DNA of 64,000 bases from Rhynochetos jubatus (taxonomy: Eukaryota > Chordata > Aves > Eurypygiformes > Rhynochetidae), in contig CM050656.1 in assembly GCA_027574665.1 (NCBI GenBank), positions 7,515,501 through 7,579,500 of the forward strand. The letters are read 5' to 3'. Below, piece after piece: positions 1-13,812 of this stretch (its first letter is position 1; every line of letters begins with the position of its first letter). The notes below the pieces were generated by a model. It did no database searches. It was not told where the DNA came from and saw only the letters and a program-made list of their open reading frames with translations. A program made the translations under genes and the position numbers.

Positions 1-3000
1 GACTCCTATTTACCTGGCATGCCTATAGAAATCTCTAGAGAATTAGAATTCTCATTAAGTGCACTGGAAAGCAGAATTTAATCAAATGTATGCCAAAGCA
101 CGCTGGTAAAAATATGCAACTATAAATTGCATTTTTGTCGAAGTTGTTGCAGTCCTACAGTGACCACTGAAGTCTTTTTTTATTTATTGTACCATGAATA
201 CAGAATAGATAAAATTAAATTCTCCATAATCAATGGCTCCAATTTGCATGCGTTACTTGTCAAAGTGACTTTCTCTGGTCCCCACAAAATGCTATATAAT
301 GTGACATCTCACAAGTCTTCAGGAACATCCTAAGATGAATCTGAAAGATAAATATTGCAGTTGTGAGTCTTTCTGTCATGACTCAAATAATTTTAAAATT
401 GCAGAGATGTATTCCTCTAACATTGTTAAAATTGTTCTAATGCAGGGTAAAATGGTAGTTTCAGTCTCTGTAATTTTTATAGCAGCTTGTAATTTCCATG
501 CACTCGTTACAATTCTCAGATCAGGAAAGATTACAGGAGAAAACGTTTTCACTGGAAAATCTGCTCTGCTGCTCATCTTCCCTGTGAAGAATATACTCAA
601 TATTTAGAATCTAGGAAGGCTTTTATGAGTTGTTTGATGCTGTGTCAAGGTTAGACCATTTGATTTGGATTAGCACCATTTCTGGAGTCTTGTTAAAGGG
701 ATAAGTGTGAGCCCACCTCCTGGTTTCTCCCCAGAACATACTTTTACAAACACTGATGAGCTTGTTTGTTTGCAGTATTCCTTGTGGGGCCACTCACCAG
801 CAGGCTGGGAGATGTTTGAGAAACTTGAAATGTCAGAATAAAAAAAATGTGTGTCCTTTGGTTCTGCTTTGAATTGGTTTAAAGTCCCCAAATTAGAAGA
901 GCTACGATTACCACAGAAGTGGTTTTAGAAGGAGCATTTGAACAGTAGAACCCCTCAAACTGCAGGTACCTTACATGTACTGAGGTCTGATGGAGGGCTG
1001 TTGACATGTGTGACTATCGTTAAATACGCAGCACTGGAACTTTGGGCTTGTCTGGTGATATGTACCACAGCGATCCTTCCAGGCTCTCTCTGCGTTAGGG
1101 TGCTGTTGTGACTGTAGCTTTGGGGACATGAGAGAGGGGAAGAGCAGGTATTTTCTGGGTAAACTAATAAAGGAGGAGAAACAGGACCATCCTTTGGGCT
1201 CACACACCGGTTGGCAGAGGAGGAGGACAAGGTAGTGTAGAGATAGACCGCTTTGACACCCATCTCCCACCTTACATATCCCCATAACAGCTGGGAAAAT
1301 GACCCTGCACTTAGAACAAGGAGGTTGTCCACAAAGCAAAGAGAGCAGACCCCACAGGGTAGAATATAGGAACAAAATGGCACATCCTTTCCTGCATCCT
1401 TCAGGCTCGAGTTAAGGGGAGATGCAATATCACTGCCTATACCTGGCTGGTGGAAACTGGAACTGGGAAGTGAGGATGTTTTTCACGTTGGTAAAGAGGT
1501 GAATCATTAATACTAATTGCTTACGTTTGACACTGAACAAGGTTTTGTAGCTGTGAAGCAGATTTTGAGAGACATTTTTTTGAGAGGTCTTTTCTCCCTC
1601 TTAGTGAACATCCTGTGTGCTAAACCCTGTTCTGATGCCTGAGCGAGGCTGGTGGAAGATGGGGTTAAGACCAGACTCTCCGTGTAGTCTTTGGCTCTTT
1701 CTCACGCTCTGGCTGCCAGGACTGGCTCTAAGACACGAGAGACAGGGCCCTAAATCACAAGCCTAGAGAGGAACAAATCTGGCCTAAAGCTGCCTGTGCC
1801 TTTATACCCTCAACACTGTTTGAAGCAGAGCCCAAATAAACACCTTTATTTTAAAAAGGGAAATTGCTGGAGTACCTGCGTGTAGTATCGCAGAGGCCAG
1901 CTGGACTGAGTACTCAGTGCTAAACCCAGCCTTTCTGTACAAGATCGCATCTTTTTAACTCATTCTCCCCATTCTTAATGGTTGAAATGCTATAATTAAA
2001 AATTAAGACAAGTGGATTATACAGACTTTTGAGTTAGAAACGGAAAGATAAGACTCCTTCCCCTCTAAAATTGATGTATATATTTTGTTCTCATAAAGAG
2101 CTGTTGGATACAGCATCACCTCAATTATAATGAAATTCCACATTGGGAAAGGTTTTTTCAGGGTATATTTTCAGTTACTGCTGAAGATTAAAAATAACCT
2201 TCTTAAGCAATAAATTGGTTGAGACACTAACAGGCCCAAAATCATAGTGAAATCTAGTAATGAAATATTAATGCTACCATGTTAAGCTGGGAAAATCATA
2301 AAAATTCATTTTGCAGAGCTGCGTAGATCGTATTACTGGTGTCCTGACCTAGCTAGATTTTAATGTGCAGTGCTTTCTCCTTGTGTCCTGTTCCTATATG
2401 CAATTCCCATTAGCAGAAAAGATGACCAAACTCTCAAGTCATGTAACTGCTTCAGGAAAGCAAAGAAACCCTGTTGGAGTACATGGCAGTAGCTCTCTAG
2501 AATTAGAAGGCATGTTGCGAGTGACACAAAGAGAGCTGTCAAGAACCTGGCGCTTTGCTTTGCTGCTCCACTAAATGGCCATTGTGGAGCTGCAGCAGAC
2601 ATATGGGGAAATTTTATTTCTAGGGCAACATTATTTTGCGTGAAACTGAAATTAGATGAAAACTGGGCATAAAGGTATGTTTGAATTTCAGCTAGTGCTT
2701 GATCTTTGTATGCCAAAAGGACCTCCCTTGGATACTCAGTCTAGCTGCGGGCTTTCTTTCAGGTCCTGGAACCTGCAGCTTTCAGAAGTCAGGCCAATTT
2801 AAATTGTGTAGATTTTGCTGCTTTACATAACCTATTTGAATTCGGTAGGTTAAAAAACCTGCAAGGTAAATAGGTATGTTCTGCATACACCTGTCCTACT
2901 GGCTTAGGCGGCAGCTTTAACGTCCCACTATTAAACGAAGTGGCGAGAGGAATCCTAGTGAGGTCTGGCCACGTGGCATTAACTGTGTGCAGTGCCCTCC

Positions 3001-6000
3001 AGGGCAGGAGGGGCGACTGAGTCACTGTCCAACCAGGGTAACCCCATTTTATCAGCGTTCCTCATCCTCCAGCTTGTGTCAGCTGCAGTCCCCTTCCGAC
3101 ACACCACAGAGCAGCTCGGGCATTATTAGCAGCGGCCGTAGCCCGACTGGAGGTGGCTGCATTAAGCTCACAGGTGAAACAAGGACGGCATACGCTGTAT
3201 TTCGTTCAGAAGGTTGGAAGGAGGGTTATGATCCTTGCAGTCAGACTGGCTTCTTGTGCCCAAGAAAATAACTCCCAGAGACATACTTGGGCACACTGAA
3301 GCACTGAACAGGGGAGCACAGGTAGTTTCCCTTGGAAAGAGGTGGGCAGCTCCCAGGGTTAACCGGCAGCCACGGGATCAGGGCAAGAGCAGCCGGAGCA
3401 GCAGGCCTTGCCGCAGTAGCTGGTGGAGAGACAGAGGCATGGTACCTCCAGAAGTCAATGTTGGAAGCAAAGTGCTGAGCCTGAGATGGGGTATTCAAGG
3501 GGGCAATGAAACCCACAGGGACTGTCCTCGTGCCCCAGACAGGCATGGAGACCTTGAAGCCAAGCTGCTCTAAAGGGAAGGTATGGAAATACCAAAGGTG
3601 TGTTCCAATGGCCAGCAGAAATCCTGCCCCTCGCGCCAGGCCAGGGTCTTTCCTGATGCCAGGCAGCCACCGAGTTTTGAGGCTGAATTAACTCCAGGGC
3701 ATCGCTACTGTGCTGCTTTATTTTTTTTTCTCTAGATCCTGGATACTGTATGGGTTTGCTCCCCTTGAAGTCTCAGAGGAAGGCTCAGTCAAACCAAACA
3801 CAGACCTGCTTTGCTGCCTGTGTGCCAAGGATAAGAAAGCTAAAAAAAAACCTGCAGCAGCTTCCTGGACTAGCCTGCCTGTCAGCATCTCCTCGCAGCT
3901 GGGGCCCTGGGCGCACAGAACTCACTGGCCTGAATTTTGCCTGCCCCGTTGCTATTCCCATGGGCCTGGCAGACCTGCTGAGGGGGACAGGGCGACTTTG
4001 CAGAGCGCTGGGTGCGTGTGCCCTGGGGCAGCACCTAGGCAGCCCGATGCTGCAGGATAAACACCGAAACGGGGCAGAGAGCGTAATCTGTTTTAATGCA
4101 TCCTTCCGCTGCTGCTGGGTAACTCCCTGGTTCGGATTGCTTCTGCTGCAGGCACGATTAGTCAGCAATTGCCAGGGCAGGGGGTCTCGGTGGGGAGTCC
4201 GTAGCTAGCTAAGAATATGAGCCAAACAAACATTATTTTCCAGCTTATTGGGAGAAAAACCTGCAGAGAGCAGAAAGTTTGTCCCTCGCTGTTTTCCTGG
4301 GTAGGGGTGCAGTCTTGAAGGCGGTGAGACAAACACTTGAGGATGGCTGATAGCACTGGAGTGCAGAATAAACAAGGAAATGATACTGGATCCCAAGGCA
4401 TAGAAAAAAAAAAAAAGACCTGCTAAAGACAGCTCAATATCAGGGAGAAGAAAAGCTTCCTGAAACCACGTGAAGTCACTAAAACAAGTGTCTGAAACGA
4501 TACACAAATGCTTCTCACCTCCTTCCACCTGAAAGTATCGGGCATGTTCACAGAATATTTCTTCAGTGTTTGCCTTTGAATAATGAAACAAAAGATAGTG
4601 GTCAGCAAAGTTAGAACATTAAGAGTAAATCACTTCTGTTTCCATCAAAAAGCAGCCTGGATTACCCTGTAACACTGAAGCCATCTGTAGTTCCCACATC
4701 GATTTTCCTCTCCGTGGCACCGAACATACAAAATCAGCAGGCGCCTTTGAGTGCTCTCTCAGCCACGTGGAGAAAATAGATAAAAGCCCCCTGGGCCTCC
4801 TGCATGTCTGTGTGCAGCCTCACCTGTGTGACACCTGGCTGTGCCCAGCACAGAAATAAGCACAAGCAAGCTTGGCAGCCTGCTGAATCGGCATATTTGC
4901 TGTGGAGGAGAAAATACTGCCAGGAAGCAGTGACCTGCCTCTTTTCTGCAATGCACCGGCGTGCAGCATCCCAACAGGAGTGGCTTTGTTCTGTGCCAAG
5001 CACCTCTGAGACAGAGGAGACTGTGCCCAGTTTGGCGGAAATAAAAAGCAACCTCCTCTTTTTGTTATTTGTGGAAACTCTGCTTCCCCCGATCCACTGC
5101 AAAATGCTGTATTTGCTTTTCAGGCGGCTACAATTTTGGCCTTTTCAAGACAAAAATACCTGTTTAAGTGCCTCTGAAGGAATGGCGACTTCTTCACTGC
5201 ACCTGATGTTTCATTGCACCTGATGCTGCCTTGAGCAGGCGATGGCACAGCGCCGGTGCCATCCGCACAGTCCATGGCTCTTGTGGTGGCTGGAAAACCC
5301 ACTGGCTCCATGTTCTCAGTCAGACCAAATGGCTGAGCAGCACATGGCAGTTCCTGTGTCTCTCCTTTAATTAGGCACTCTAAGAAGTGAGAACAGCATC
5401 AAATAAGGTGAGGTCCCACTATTAATAACTAGCAAGTGACTGTATATTTAGATACTTAAAAAAAATCCAAATCAAAACCTGTGAGCTCAAGATCAGAGAC
5501 AAAAAGAGACTTTTATCTGTCTGAGCTCATCTGAACTCTCAGGTCAGAGGACGGGTCCACTTCACAAGACCACAGAGCCATGCCAAAGCTGTCTCTAGCC
5601 TTCGCATTCAGCATTGCTGCCACTGGTCACAGAGCAAGCAGCGGAGACCTGGACAGTCGGGATCTGCCCGCCTCACAGCGCAACGGTGTCCCCTAGAAAA
5701 GCCAGCGCTTTGGTCAGGCATACACGCTGCGGGCTGAACCTCTGTGGACCCACCTTGCCTGCAAAGCAGCCTGCAGAAGAGGAGGTGCCCCCTTGCTTCA
5801 CGAGGCGTTTGCTGTGTTGGTTGGTGTGCGAAGAGAGGCTGCTGCCGAGCCCCTGGGACTGCCCCAGAGCCACAGCCCCGGTGTCCTGCACAAAGCCACA
5901 AATGTCAGCGGAAGATGATGAACTAGGAATTCAAAGGTTAGTCTATTTTTTCCCCTAAGCTCTGAAGGAAGGAATCACTACCTTCAGAGATGGATAGTAT

Positions 6001-9000
6001 CATTAATCAGACACTGAGAGTTCAGTCCCTTGTACAGTGCCAAATCATCTGGACTTTTATCTTCCCAGCCCCGCACAGAGGACAAATCCAGGCCTGCTAG
6101 TGCTTGGGAAAGGGGGTGGGGAAGAAGTTATCAGGGGGAAATTTTTGAAGCATAAACAAAATTTCAGCGAAAGGTTGTTCCTGCCATGACACGATTATAA
6201 ATGAGGTGATCAGCCACAAAGAACTTGTGACTTTAGTAAAATGATGCTTCTGTTCTAATGGTAGAAATAAAAAAAAAAAAATAAAGGGAGGAGAGGGTTC
6301 CTTTAAAAATTCCAGATATTTTAATTAATGCCAATAGCATTAAAATATTATGGCTGGAGATGCTTATGAAAAGTCTCTTTTATTCATTAAATTTCCCAGA
6401 CCCAGCATAATTAGAATTCGTAACATTCGTGATCTCTCAGCATTGGCTTCCAAAATTAATGGTCTGAGTAATTTCTTACAGCAGATGAACTGAGTTTCAA
6501 AATAAATGGATTGCAGTAGTAAACATCAGCTTTCTGTAAAGGCAGGGTGCACCATTCAAAGACAACTTTCGAGAAGGAAAACACCCTCCATTTTCTCTCT
6601 CCTGCATTTCTGTATTCAAAGGACATAATGAAAGCTTGTAAATTCCTATACTCAAAATTTAGGGAATCCCTGAACAGAAGCTGCCTGCACCGCTTGTGCA
6701 TGCAAATCATGCTGCAGTTTCAGTGTCACGCGTTCTTTCTGCCACACTCGGTACGGGGGAGGCTGGCGCTCAGGGGGAATTAGGAGGACAGGCCTGTAAG
6801 GGATGCTGTTTTCTTCAGGTCCCTGCCTCATTTGCTCTGGAAGTTGAGAGGGCTGTGAGGAATGCAGCCAGGCACAGGACGCTGTCCTGGTTCAGCCATC
6901 TGAATGGTGCCCTGCAGATCTGGGTCTGCCAAAAGCCTGCGCTGTGGGCCCGGGAAGGCTGTTTAGCCCAGGTGTTTTGCATGGGGTTGCTAAATGTATG
7001 CCGTTCATTTTGACATCTGAGTTCCAGAGTGCGGAGCGTTTCCAGCTGCAGCTCTTGCTGGTGGGCTGTGAACAGGGAGAGCACCGCCGAACTGGGAGCT
7101 GTCAAACCAGCCGTTTCTGACCCGGCACGGCGGGATCTCACAGCTCTTTCTGGCAGCCTCCTGATGGCAAGACTCAGGATGCTTGATCCCATTCTTAGCC
7201 CTGGAAAGCCAGCAGCTCTGGTGGGTGCAAATCACTCTGCCTGTTCCCCTCCATCTCATCCTTGTTCCAGTTGTGCCTTTTCTCACCCCATCTCTTTGCC
7301 TGGCCAGGTGGCGTGGCGAGTGGCGGCGAGGGCATGAGCCTGTGCCGGGTGAGTGCTGCAAAGGGACATGCTGAGGGGCAAGATGTGCCCAGCAGGGCAG
7401 GATCCTCAGAGGTTTTAGGATTCCCACGGAAAAAAGTCTTTGATGAGGAAGTTGGATTGGACGTTTTTCAAATGCTTTCACCTGGCCACACGTGCATAGA
7501 TTTTCACAGCACTTAACGACAAGGCACATCTTAACACAAAGGTCATAAGTCGACTAAATTTTACTACTCTGTCCAAACCGTGAGGAGCCGTAGTGCATCT
7601 TAAAGAAGGGGATGTAAGTTCTTTTTCTCTTTTGCCATTACAAAACAATGCATTGTTCTCTGGCCTTGCCCTTGGGAATAGCTATATTGTTGTGGCTGAA
7701 GCTTTCCAAAAAAATTCAGCCTGAGGCAGATGCCCAGGATGGAAAATGACAAGTTACTGGTCAAAATATGACAGTTATAAGCAGCTGAAAGTAGAGTCTT
7801 GTAATTGGAAATGTCAGACGGTCTTGACAGTAGGCACTGCTACCAGCCCACCGACCTCGGGAAGTTTGCTCAGGATTTTGTGTAGGTAGAGGCAGCTCGT
7901 GCACCTCCTAGTAGTCTCAGTAATTTTATACATGGCACAAGAAGGAGTAGTGAAGTTTTCTGGGTGTTAAAGCATGGCATGAACTGCACTTCTGCTGCTG
8001 GCAGCTTTGTCATCTACTTGGACACAAGCTGGAGAACCGCCATGCCGGCTTAGCACAACCCTGCTGCTACCGCCCACCTCTGAGGCCAGGGGAAAGGCTC
8101 TGGGAACATAGCAAGGGCTGAACATCCATCCACGCCTGAGCTTCCCTCTAGCTGTCACCTTCTGAGTGGAGTTGGATTCCCCAGTGCTTGAATTGTTAAA
8201 CTGAAGGCTTCTGTGCCAATTTTGGGGAAGGGGTGGCAGGTCTATGCCCCCCAGCCCCTGTGAGTGCTGCTCATGCCCTCAGCATCTGTCGTGTGGAAGT
8301 GTGGTGGGTGCGCTGGAAGTGCATTTCTATTCATTTCTTGATCTGATACGTGTGCAGCGACCGGCTTTGATTCTTACAGCTTTTTGACTTGAGCTGGGAA
8401 AACTTCAGAAGGCTCCAGACACCGCTTGCACTTGAACCAGCCGGTCACTCCCTGCCTCTCAGACACCTTCCCGGGAGAGAGATTCACCTTTCCCTGGTGC
8501 AGGGGCAACCATCCAGCCCTGTCGTCAGTCACTGCAGTTTCATTAAGTTTTATATTTAACTTTCCCTCAGCACCTGGGACCAGAAGGAGTGTGTTAGTGT
8601 CTTGGAGCTGGAACACTACATTGAATTACCTTGTTGGTTTATCTGGTCATAATAGCAAGAGAGATCCCAGTGCTATAGTTAAGAGTCTATCAGCATTTCC
8701 ATTATAAACCCCTTATTCTCAAGAGGTTTTAACTTAGCTGTAAAAATCTGTTCCATTGCACAAACTTTATAACATGCCATAGAACAATATTTTATCTTTT
8801 AATATTGAAAATACACACAGAGTCGGTTCATATTGAAATAGATATGTGTGTAGCCAAAGATGTACTGGTTTTAGGCAGTGAACAACCTGTTCAGCATCTT
8901 CTTTTTAATTTAGCTGGCAAGATATTATTACTCTGGCTATTTTAATAGATGAGATACTGTGGTTGGACAGTATCTTCCATTACTGGCACATGAACTCCTC

Positions 9001-9423
9001 TAAAATATGTTAAAATGATCATTCACAAGTGCAGCAGAGTCACACTGAGCAGGAAACATAAGAGGTTTGGCACGAAGGCTGCCCTCTTTCTTTTTATTGC
9101 AGGTGCTCACTCAAGGACCCTTTGCTCACGCTCTGAAAAGGCAAAGCGAAAGCTCTGACCAGCTGTCTGGAAGGATGGATTTGGCAAATGTGTCTCATCA
9201 TGGTTCTCTCTCCTGTGGTCTGCAGGGAAAGAGGGCACCAGCGACTGAGCAACAGTCTCCTTCAGGGACCCCTTTTGTGCCTGAACTGCCCCCCTAAGGC
9301 TTTTCCTCCCCACCACCTCCTCGGTCTGCTGGGCAGTGTGGGCAGGTGAAGAAAGGCAGTGGAGAAGGCAGCAGCCAGGAGCTCTGGCTCTGCAGCTCTC
9401 ACCTGGGCTTCCTCTGATTTACT

Positions 9424-9512
9424 CCAGGTGATCCTGCTCTGACAGGGGTGTGGGGCTAGATGACCTCTGTGGGTCCCTTCCAACCCCTACCACTCTGTGA
9501 ATCTGTGTGATT
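9424..9512 (+). mobile_element. CR1 LINE 3' end (5'-truncated)
   Basis: The segment contains the signature of the CR1 tail: a GTGATCCTGCTCTGACAGGG-like stretch, then GGGCTAGATGACCTC, then GGTCCCTTCCAACCCC, and an ending of imperfect ATTCTGTGA-type octamers (ACTCTGTGAATCTGTGTGA). CR1 copies are usually severely 5'-truncated and end in such octamer repeats rather than poly(A). About 90 bp are recognisable. It is non-coding. Confidence 0.88.
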
Positions 9513-10646
9513 TTTTGTTGTTGCCCTAACCAAATGCAGACAGCAGCTGGGTCAGTGCCCTTCAGAGGAGCAGTGGCTGTTTACCTCACCTCAAGATCCA
9601 GCCAAAGGATCCCATCTTTGGATGGGAGGGTTTGAACTCAATGACAAAAGGCACCCTTCCCATCTGGCACGCATGGCCAGAGAGCAGGGCTGCGGTAGAG
9701 GGCACAGGGAGTTGTTTCTGAGGTTCTCCTTTTCTCCAGACACAGGAAGGGCACTCCTCCTCCCAAAGCCTCCAGCCCTCCTGAGAAGAGGTGAAGCTTG
9801 CAGGACGCTGGGCAGGATGAACCACGCAGAGAGCCTCCACAGTGAGTGTCAGATAAAACATACCCCCCTAGAAATTAGTCGTTTTTTTCTGGACAAATTA
9901 TTCTTTATGTGCTAAGGAAAAGCTTTTTTTTCCAGTCTCTGTGACTTTTGAAAACGCCTGGCAAGGTAGTTCATGCACCGGAGACCAAGAAGTGATCTCC
10001 TTCTCCTGGTGTGGCTGCACTGAGAAGGCAATTTTCTGTTAGACAGACTGCCTGGCTGCTTTTGTTTCCCATCCCCAGCCGTATCACATGTTCCTCATTT
10101 CTTCCTGCTCTCTCCTTGGTGCTGCTGAATTTCAGGCATGGTTTGCCTAAGCTGGCATCCACCTTCAGCTCTGCTCCAGTGGCCCGGCAGCTTGGGGCCT
10201 CTCGTTGCCTTTGCTGGAGGTGGTTTCCAAGGGGATTCAGGATTTTCTTGCTCACAGCTTTCCTGCCTCTTCTTCTAAGATCCACTTCCCTTTTTTTGAC
10301 ACTTACCTTTGGACTCCCTTCTCATACACACACTTCCACCTCTTTGACAAGGCTCATTTTTCAGGACAGAGATTCTATTTCTCATAAAAATGCTGGCAAA
10401 GATAAGGGCCATCCAGGTCTGTGGACCAGCTGATAGAAATTCATCTAAATCCCACGCTGACGGTTTCCCGTCGATAGCCAAGGCTACGCAGGCACGGCTG
10501 CAAGCCCATGATTCAGCAACTTCAGCTGATTAATCAAGCCACTTGATTTGTTATGCATGCGAGTGTGCCCAAGGCAGCTGTGCTAAGTCAGTTCCTAGTC
10601 AGTTAGGAGTGCTGAGGATGTCAAAGGGTTTTGTGATATTGATATA

Positions 10647-10666
10647 AATATATATATATATATGTG
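10647..10666. repeat. (TA)n simple repeat
   Basis: A short alternating TA run followed by TGTG, seen directly. It lies in the intergenic region. Confidence 0.8.
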
Positions 10667-13600
10667 TAGTTTTCTGATTATGTCGTGGTTTTAGTCTTTA
10701 GCGGCATTCGCTCTGTTGATAGAATCCTTTCTGCAAATTTACATGCATTTCTGATGCTGCATTTCTTAATTATGGATACTCTTTACCCGAGTTAAACACG
10801 TAACAGGCCCCTTAGCGTATATTATACACGGGGTGTGTGTACTGAGAGTGCTTCCCAGGTGTGTGTGGGGATAAGGACACGTTAAAAAAGCACATGCATC
10901 TTAGAAAAGGTTTAGGAAATCTTTCCATTTCCCAAAAAACCACTGGTAAAATCCGTAAGAACACCAACCCAGCGCAATTTTTGGCTGGGGCTGAGGAACG
11001 CTGTATCTTGCATTTCCTACACACCCTCATGATTTTGGGGATGTGCAGGTAGAATTGCAGATGCTGATGGGCTTGGTCGCACTGTGAGAGTGTGCTTTGA
11101 GAGAGCGTGTTTATAGGTCTTGCATTGATTCAGCAAAGTAGTAATGTTGTAGTAATGTCAGCACGTTTTCCTGACGCCCCATTAAAAAAAGAAGAGGAGG
11201 GTGTCTGTATTTCAGAGGCCACTGGTATGGCTTCAGTCATCTGAAAGCTGCAAAAGACCCGTTTTGAGGTATACGCTGGTGAGGGTGCGAGGAGCAGGTC
11301 CCGGGCTCACAGCCACGGCACGTACGAGGTGAGGAGACTTCGCGGCCTGTCTCGGCCATGAAGATTCAGAGCCATCTCCCCACTACAGGGTATCAGGAGA
11401 CGTGACTTAGTACCACGGGGTTCTAGGTGTAAAATTCAGAACACATTTCAAAGCAGTATGTTAGAAAAAAAAGAGGAGGCAACATTAGAAAACGAACGCT
11501 TGGCTTCAGGGGAGTCAAAGGGAATCAGACATTTGTGTTTGTTAGAGCTTTTTTTCATGGCAGCAGTAGTTGTTGATGTTTATTTTTCCTCACTTCAGTA
11601 GAACAGTATTTGTTAATAATTCTAATAATAAAACATCCACAACAATCGCCAGATTTGCCAATTTTTTTTCAAAACTGTGGCTAAATAGAATATTTTAAAA
11701 AAGGGATTTCTTGTGTTTTTTGGGGTTTCCCCCCCCCTAACCATAGAAGACCTGATGTAACATGATGGAGCCTGTTGGAAGCACCTTTATTCAGTGACTT
11801 TGTTCTGGCCAGAACTCCTCAAATACACTTTACACAATTTGCATTGTGAGCTGCAACAATTATTGCAAAATACACCAAAAAAAACCCAAACACCAAACCA
11901 AAAATCCAACCCTGCTAGAACTGACTCGCAGATGGACAAATTTGTTATTGTTTTCATGATCTTTTGCAATGTGTTTGCAGGTTTCCACAGCCTTGTTTAA
12001 ATTCAAGCAAGGACCTTTTTGCACCAACTTTGCAGGATCTCATTTGTGAGTTGTACATTTAATTCTCCACAGCAGATGGTGATGTGTGGGTGTACTGCTG
12101 TATATTTGCAACAGATTCCTTATTCTACAAAATTAATTAAGTGTCTCATGTGCTGATTTAAAAGCAGAATTGTATTGTTCGTAAAAAGCTAATTCTTGCA
12201 TATCATTTGGTCGGGACCTGTGCAATTTCAACAAAACGTAAGGGCAAAATGTCCAAGTGCTGCTTTAAAGCAAATGGATCGTGGCAGCTCCAGTCCTGAT
12301 GGGCAGACTGAAGAGCTAATGACCTTGTGTATTTAAAAGTCACTTAAAATTAGGTATTTTGGGCTCAGTGTCAGCTTCCCCAGATGTTGCTGGGGCAGTT
12401 CAGCCCCACTCCGTGACGCACAGTGCAGACAAGGCCTCCAAATCAAGCCCCTTTGCCTTCGGTGGGTTTGTTCCCTCACCAGGGATTTATTCTTACATGA
12501 TCACTCTTTCAATGGTATCGCTCATGCTCATTTGCAAAGTTTAGGAGGTTTTTAGTGTTGTTTCCTCCTAGTTTGATAAAGTCTTTATGAAAGGTGTTAG
12601 TGGTGGCATGTGCCTGTGCCTCGGCTGTGCAGCCACCCCAGGCTGCATGTCTGGGTCTTGGAGGAAGAGGAAACGTGAGCATGGAATTCGAGCAAAGTTC
12701 AGGCGCTTCCAGACTTGCCAGCCCCATGGCACTGACCGCTCCAGCAGCCTCACGTGGCACAGAAAACAAGGTTTTGTCTAGGATGGGGTCCATAATGGTG
12801 TCACTAGAAAAGGGGAATCCCAAGGCCTTAATGGTTGTGGTATTAAAGAGATGCTCAAGATGATGGATACAATAAGGCCAAAGATGATAGTTCTTTGCCC
12901 ACTCTTCCTGCCCAAGTGATGGCTGCTGGGCTGCTGTGAAATGGGGCTGGTTAATCAGAAATGGAATCTGGTTCCTTTCAGTGAAGGATTGATGCAGGGG
13001 GTGCTGTGGACCACACGGACCAGGTAAGACGATGGCCTGGAGGAGGGTCCCCAGTGCTCCTCCCCTGCGCCACTGGCGGCATTAGCAAAGAATAAAACCT
13101 GTCCCTCTTGTCCTTCAGACACAGGCACAAGGCTGGGTGGGCGGGCACACCCCACACCACCCGGGGCTGGCCAGAAGCTGCCCACGTAGCTGCTGCAGCA
13201 AGGGTGTTGTGCCAGAAAGGGGCTGGGTGCAGGGGCTGGCACCTGCGGTGGGGGTGCATGAGGGACCCCGAGGCTGGTGGCTGAAGTGTTCGGGCACAAA
13301 ACACTGTGACAAAGCCCTCACATCCAGCCCAAAGCAACGTGCAAGGTTTGGGGCTTCCACACTTGGTGGCGTAGCAATGCTCCACTTACTTACCACATGG
13401 GTTTGCTTGGTATCTGCGGGAAACAGAGAAGAAAGGACCCGGCCCGGGGTTGCGTTTGGCTGTGATGAAGTAGCAGTAGCTGGGTCACGATTCCAGGCAT
13501 CTACAAACCCCACTGCTATAACCCTGGAGGTTTATTGTGGAATGGAGAGGAGAGATTTTCAGACTTCAATTTTTTGCTGCTGCACAAGAAATAATTTGCA

Positions 13601-13779
13601 GCCCCGTAACATTTAAAAGCTGAATGCATTTCAAGAGGAAATATTTTAAGGCCTTTAAAACATGCTGGGCTGGTGTAATACCTTAGGGGTGTGGTAGGCA
13701 GAACGTCAAACCTTGTCTGAAAAGCAGCTGTTTAATTTTGCATGTGTGTCTATCCACGTCCCCATCTTCCCTGTTGTTC

Positions 13780-13812
13780 AGAATTTCAGAAAATTTAGAA
13801 TTTCAGAAAATT
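13780..13812. repeat. Tandem duplication of about 16-17 bp
   Basis: The motif AGAATTTCAGAAAATT occurs twice back to back, with a single extra T between the copies. It is probably a replication-slippage duplication with no visible function. Confidence 0.75.

Noticed and set aside
3750..4208. 152-codon plus-strand open frame in the intergenic region
   Set aside because: Overlaps other open frames on both strands, shows no family features and no coherent exon structure.
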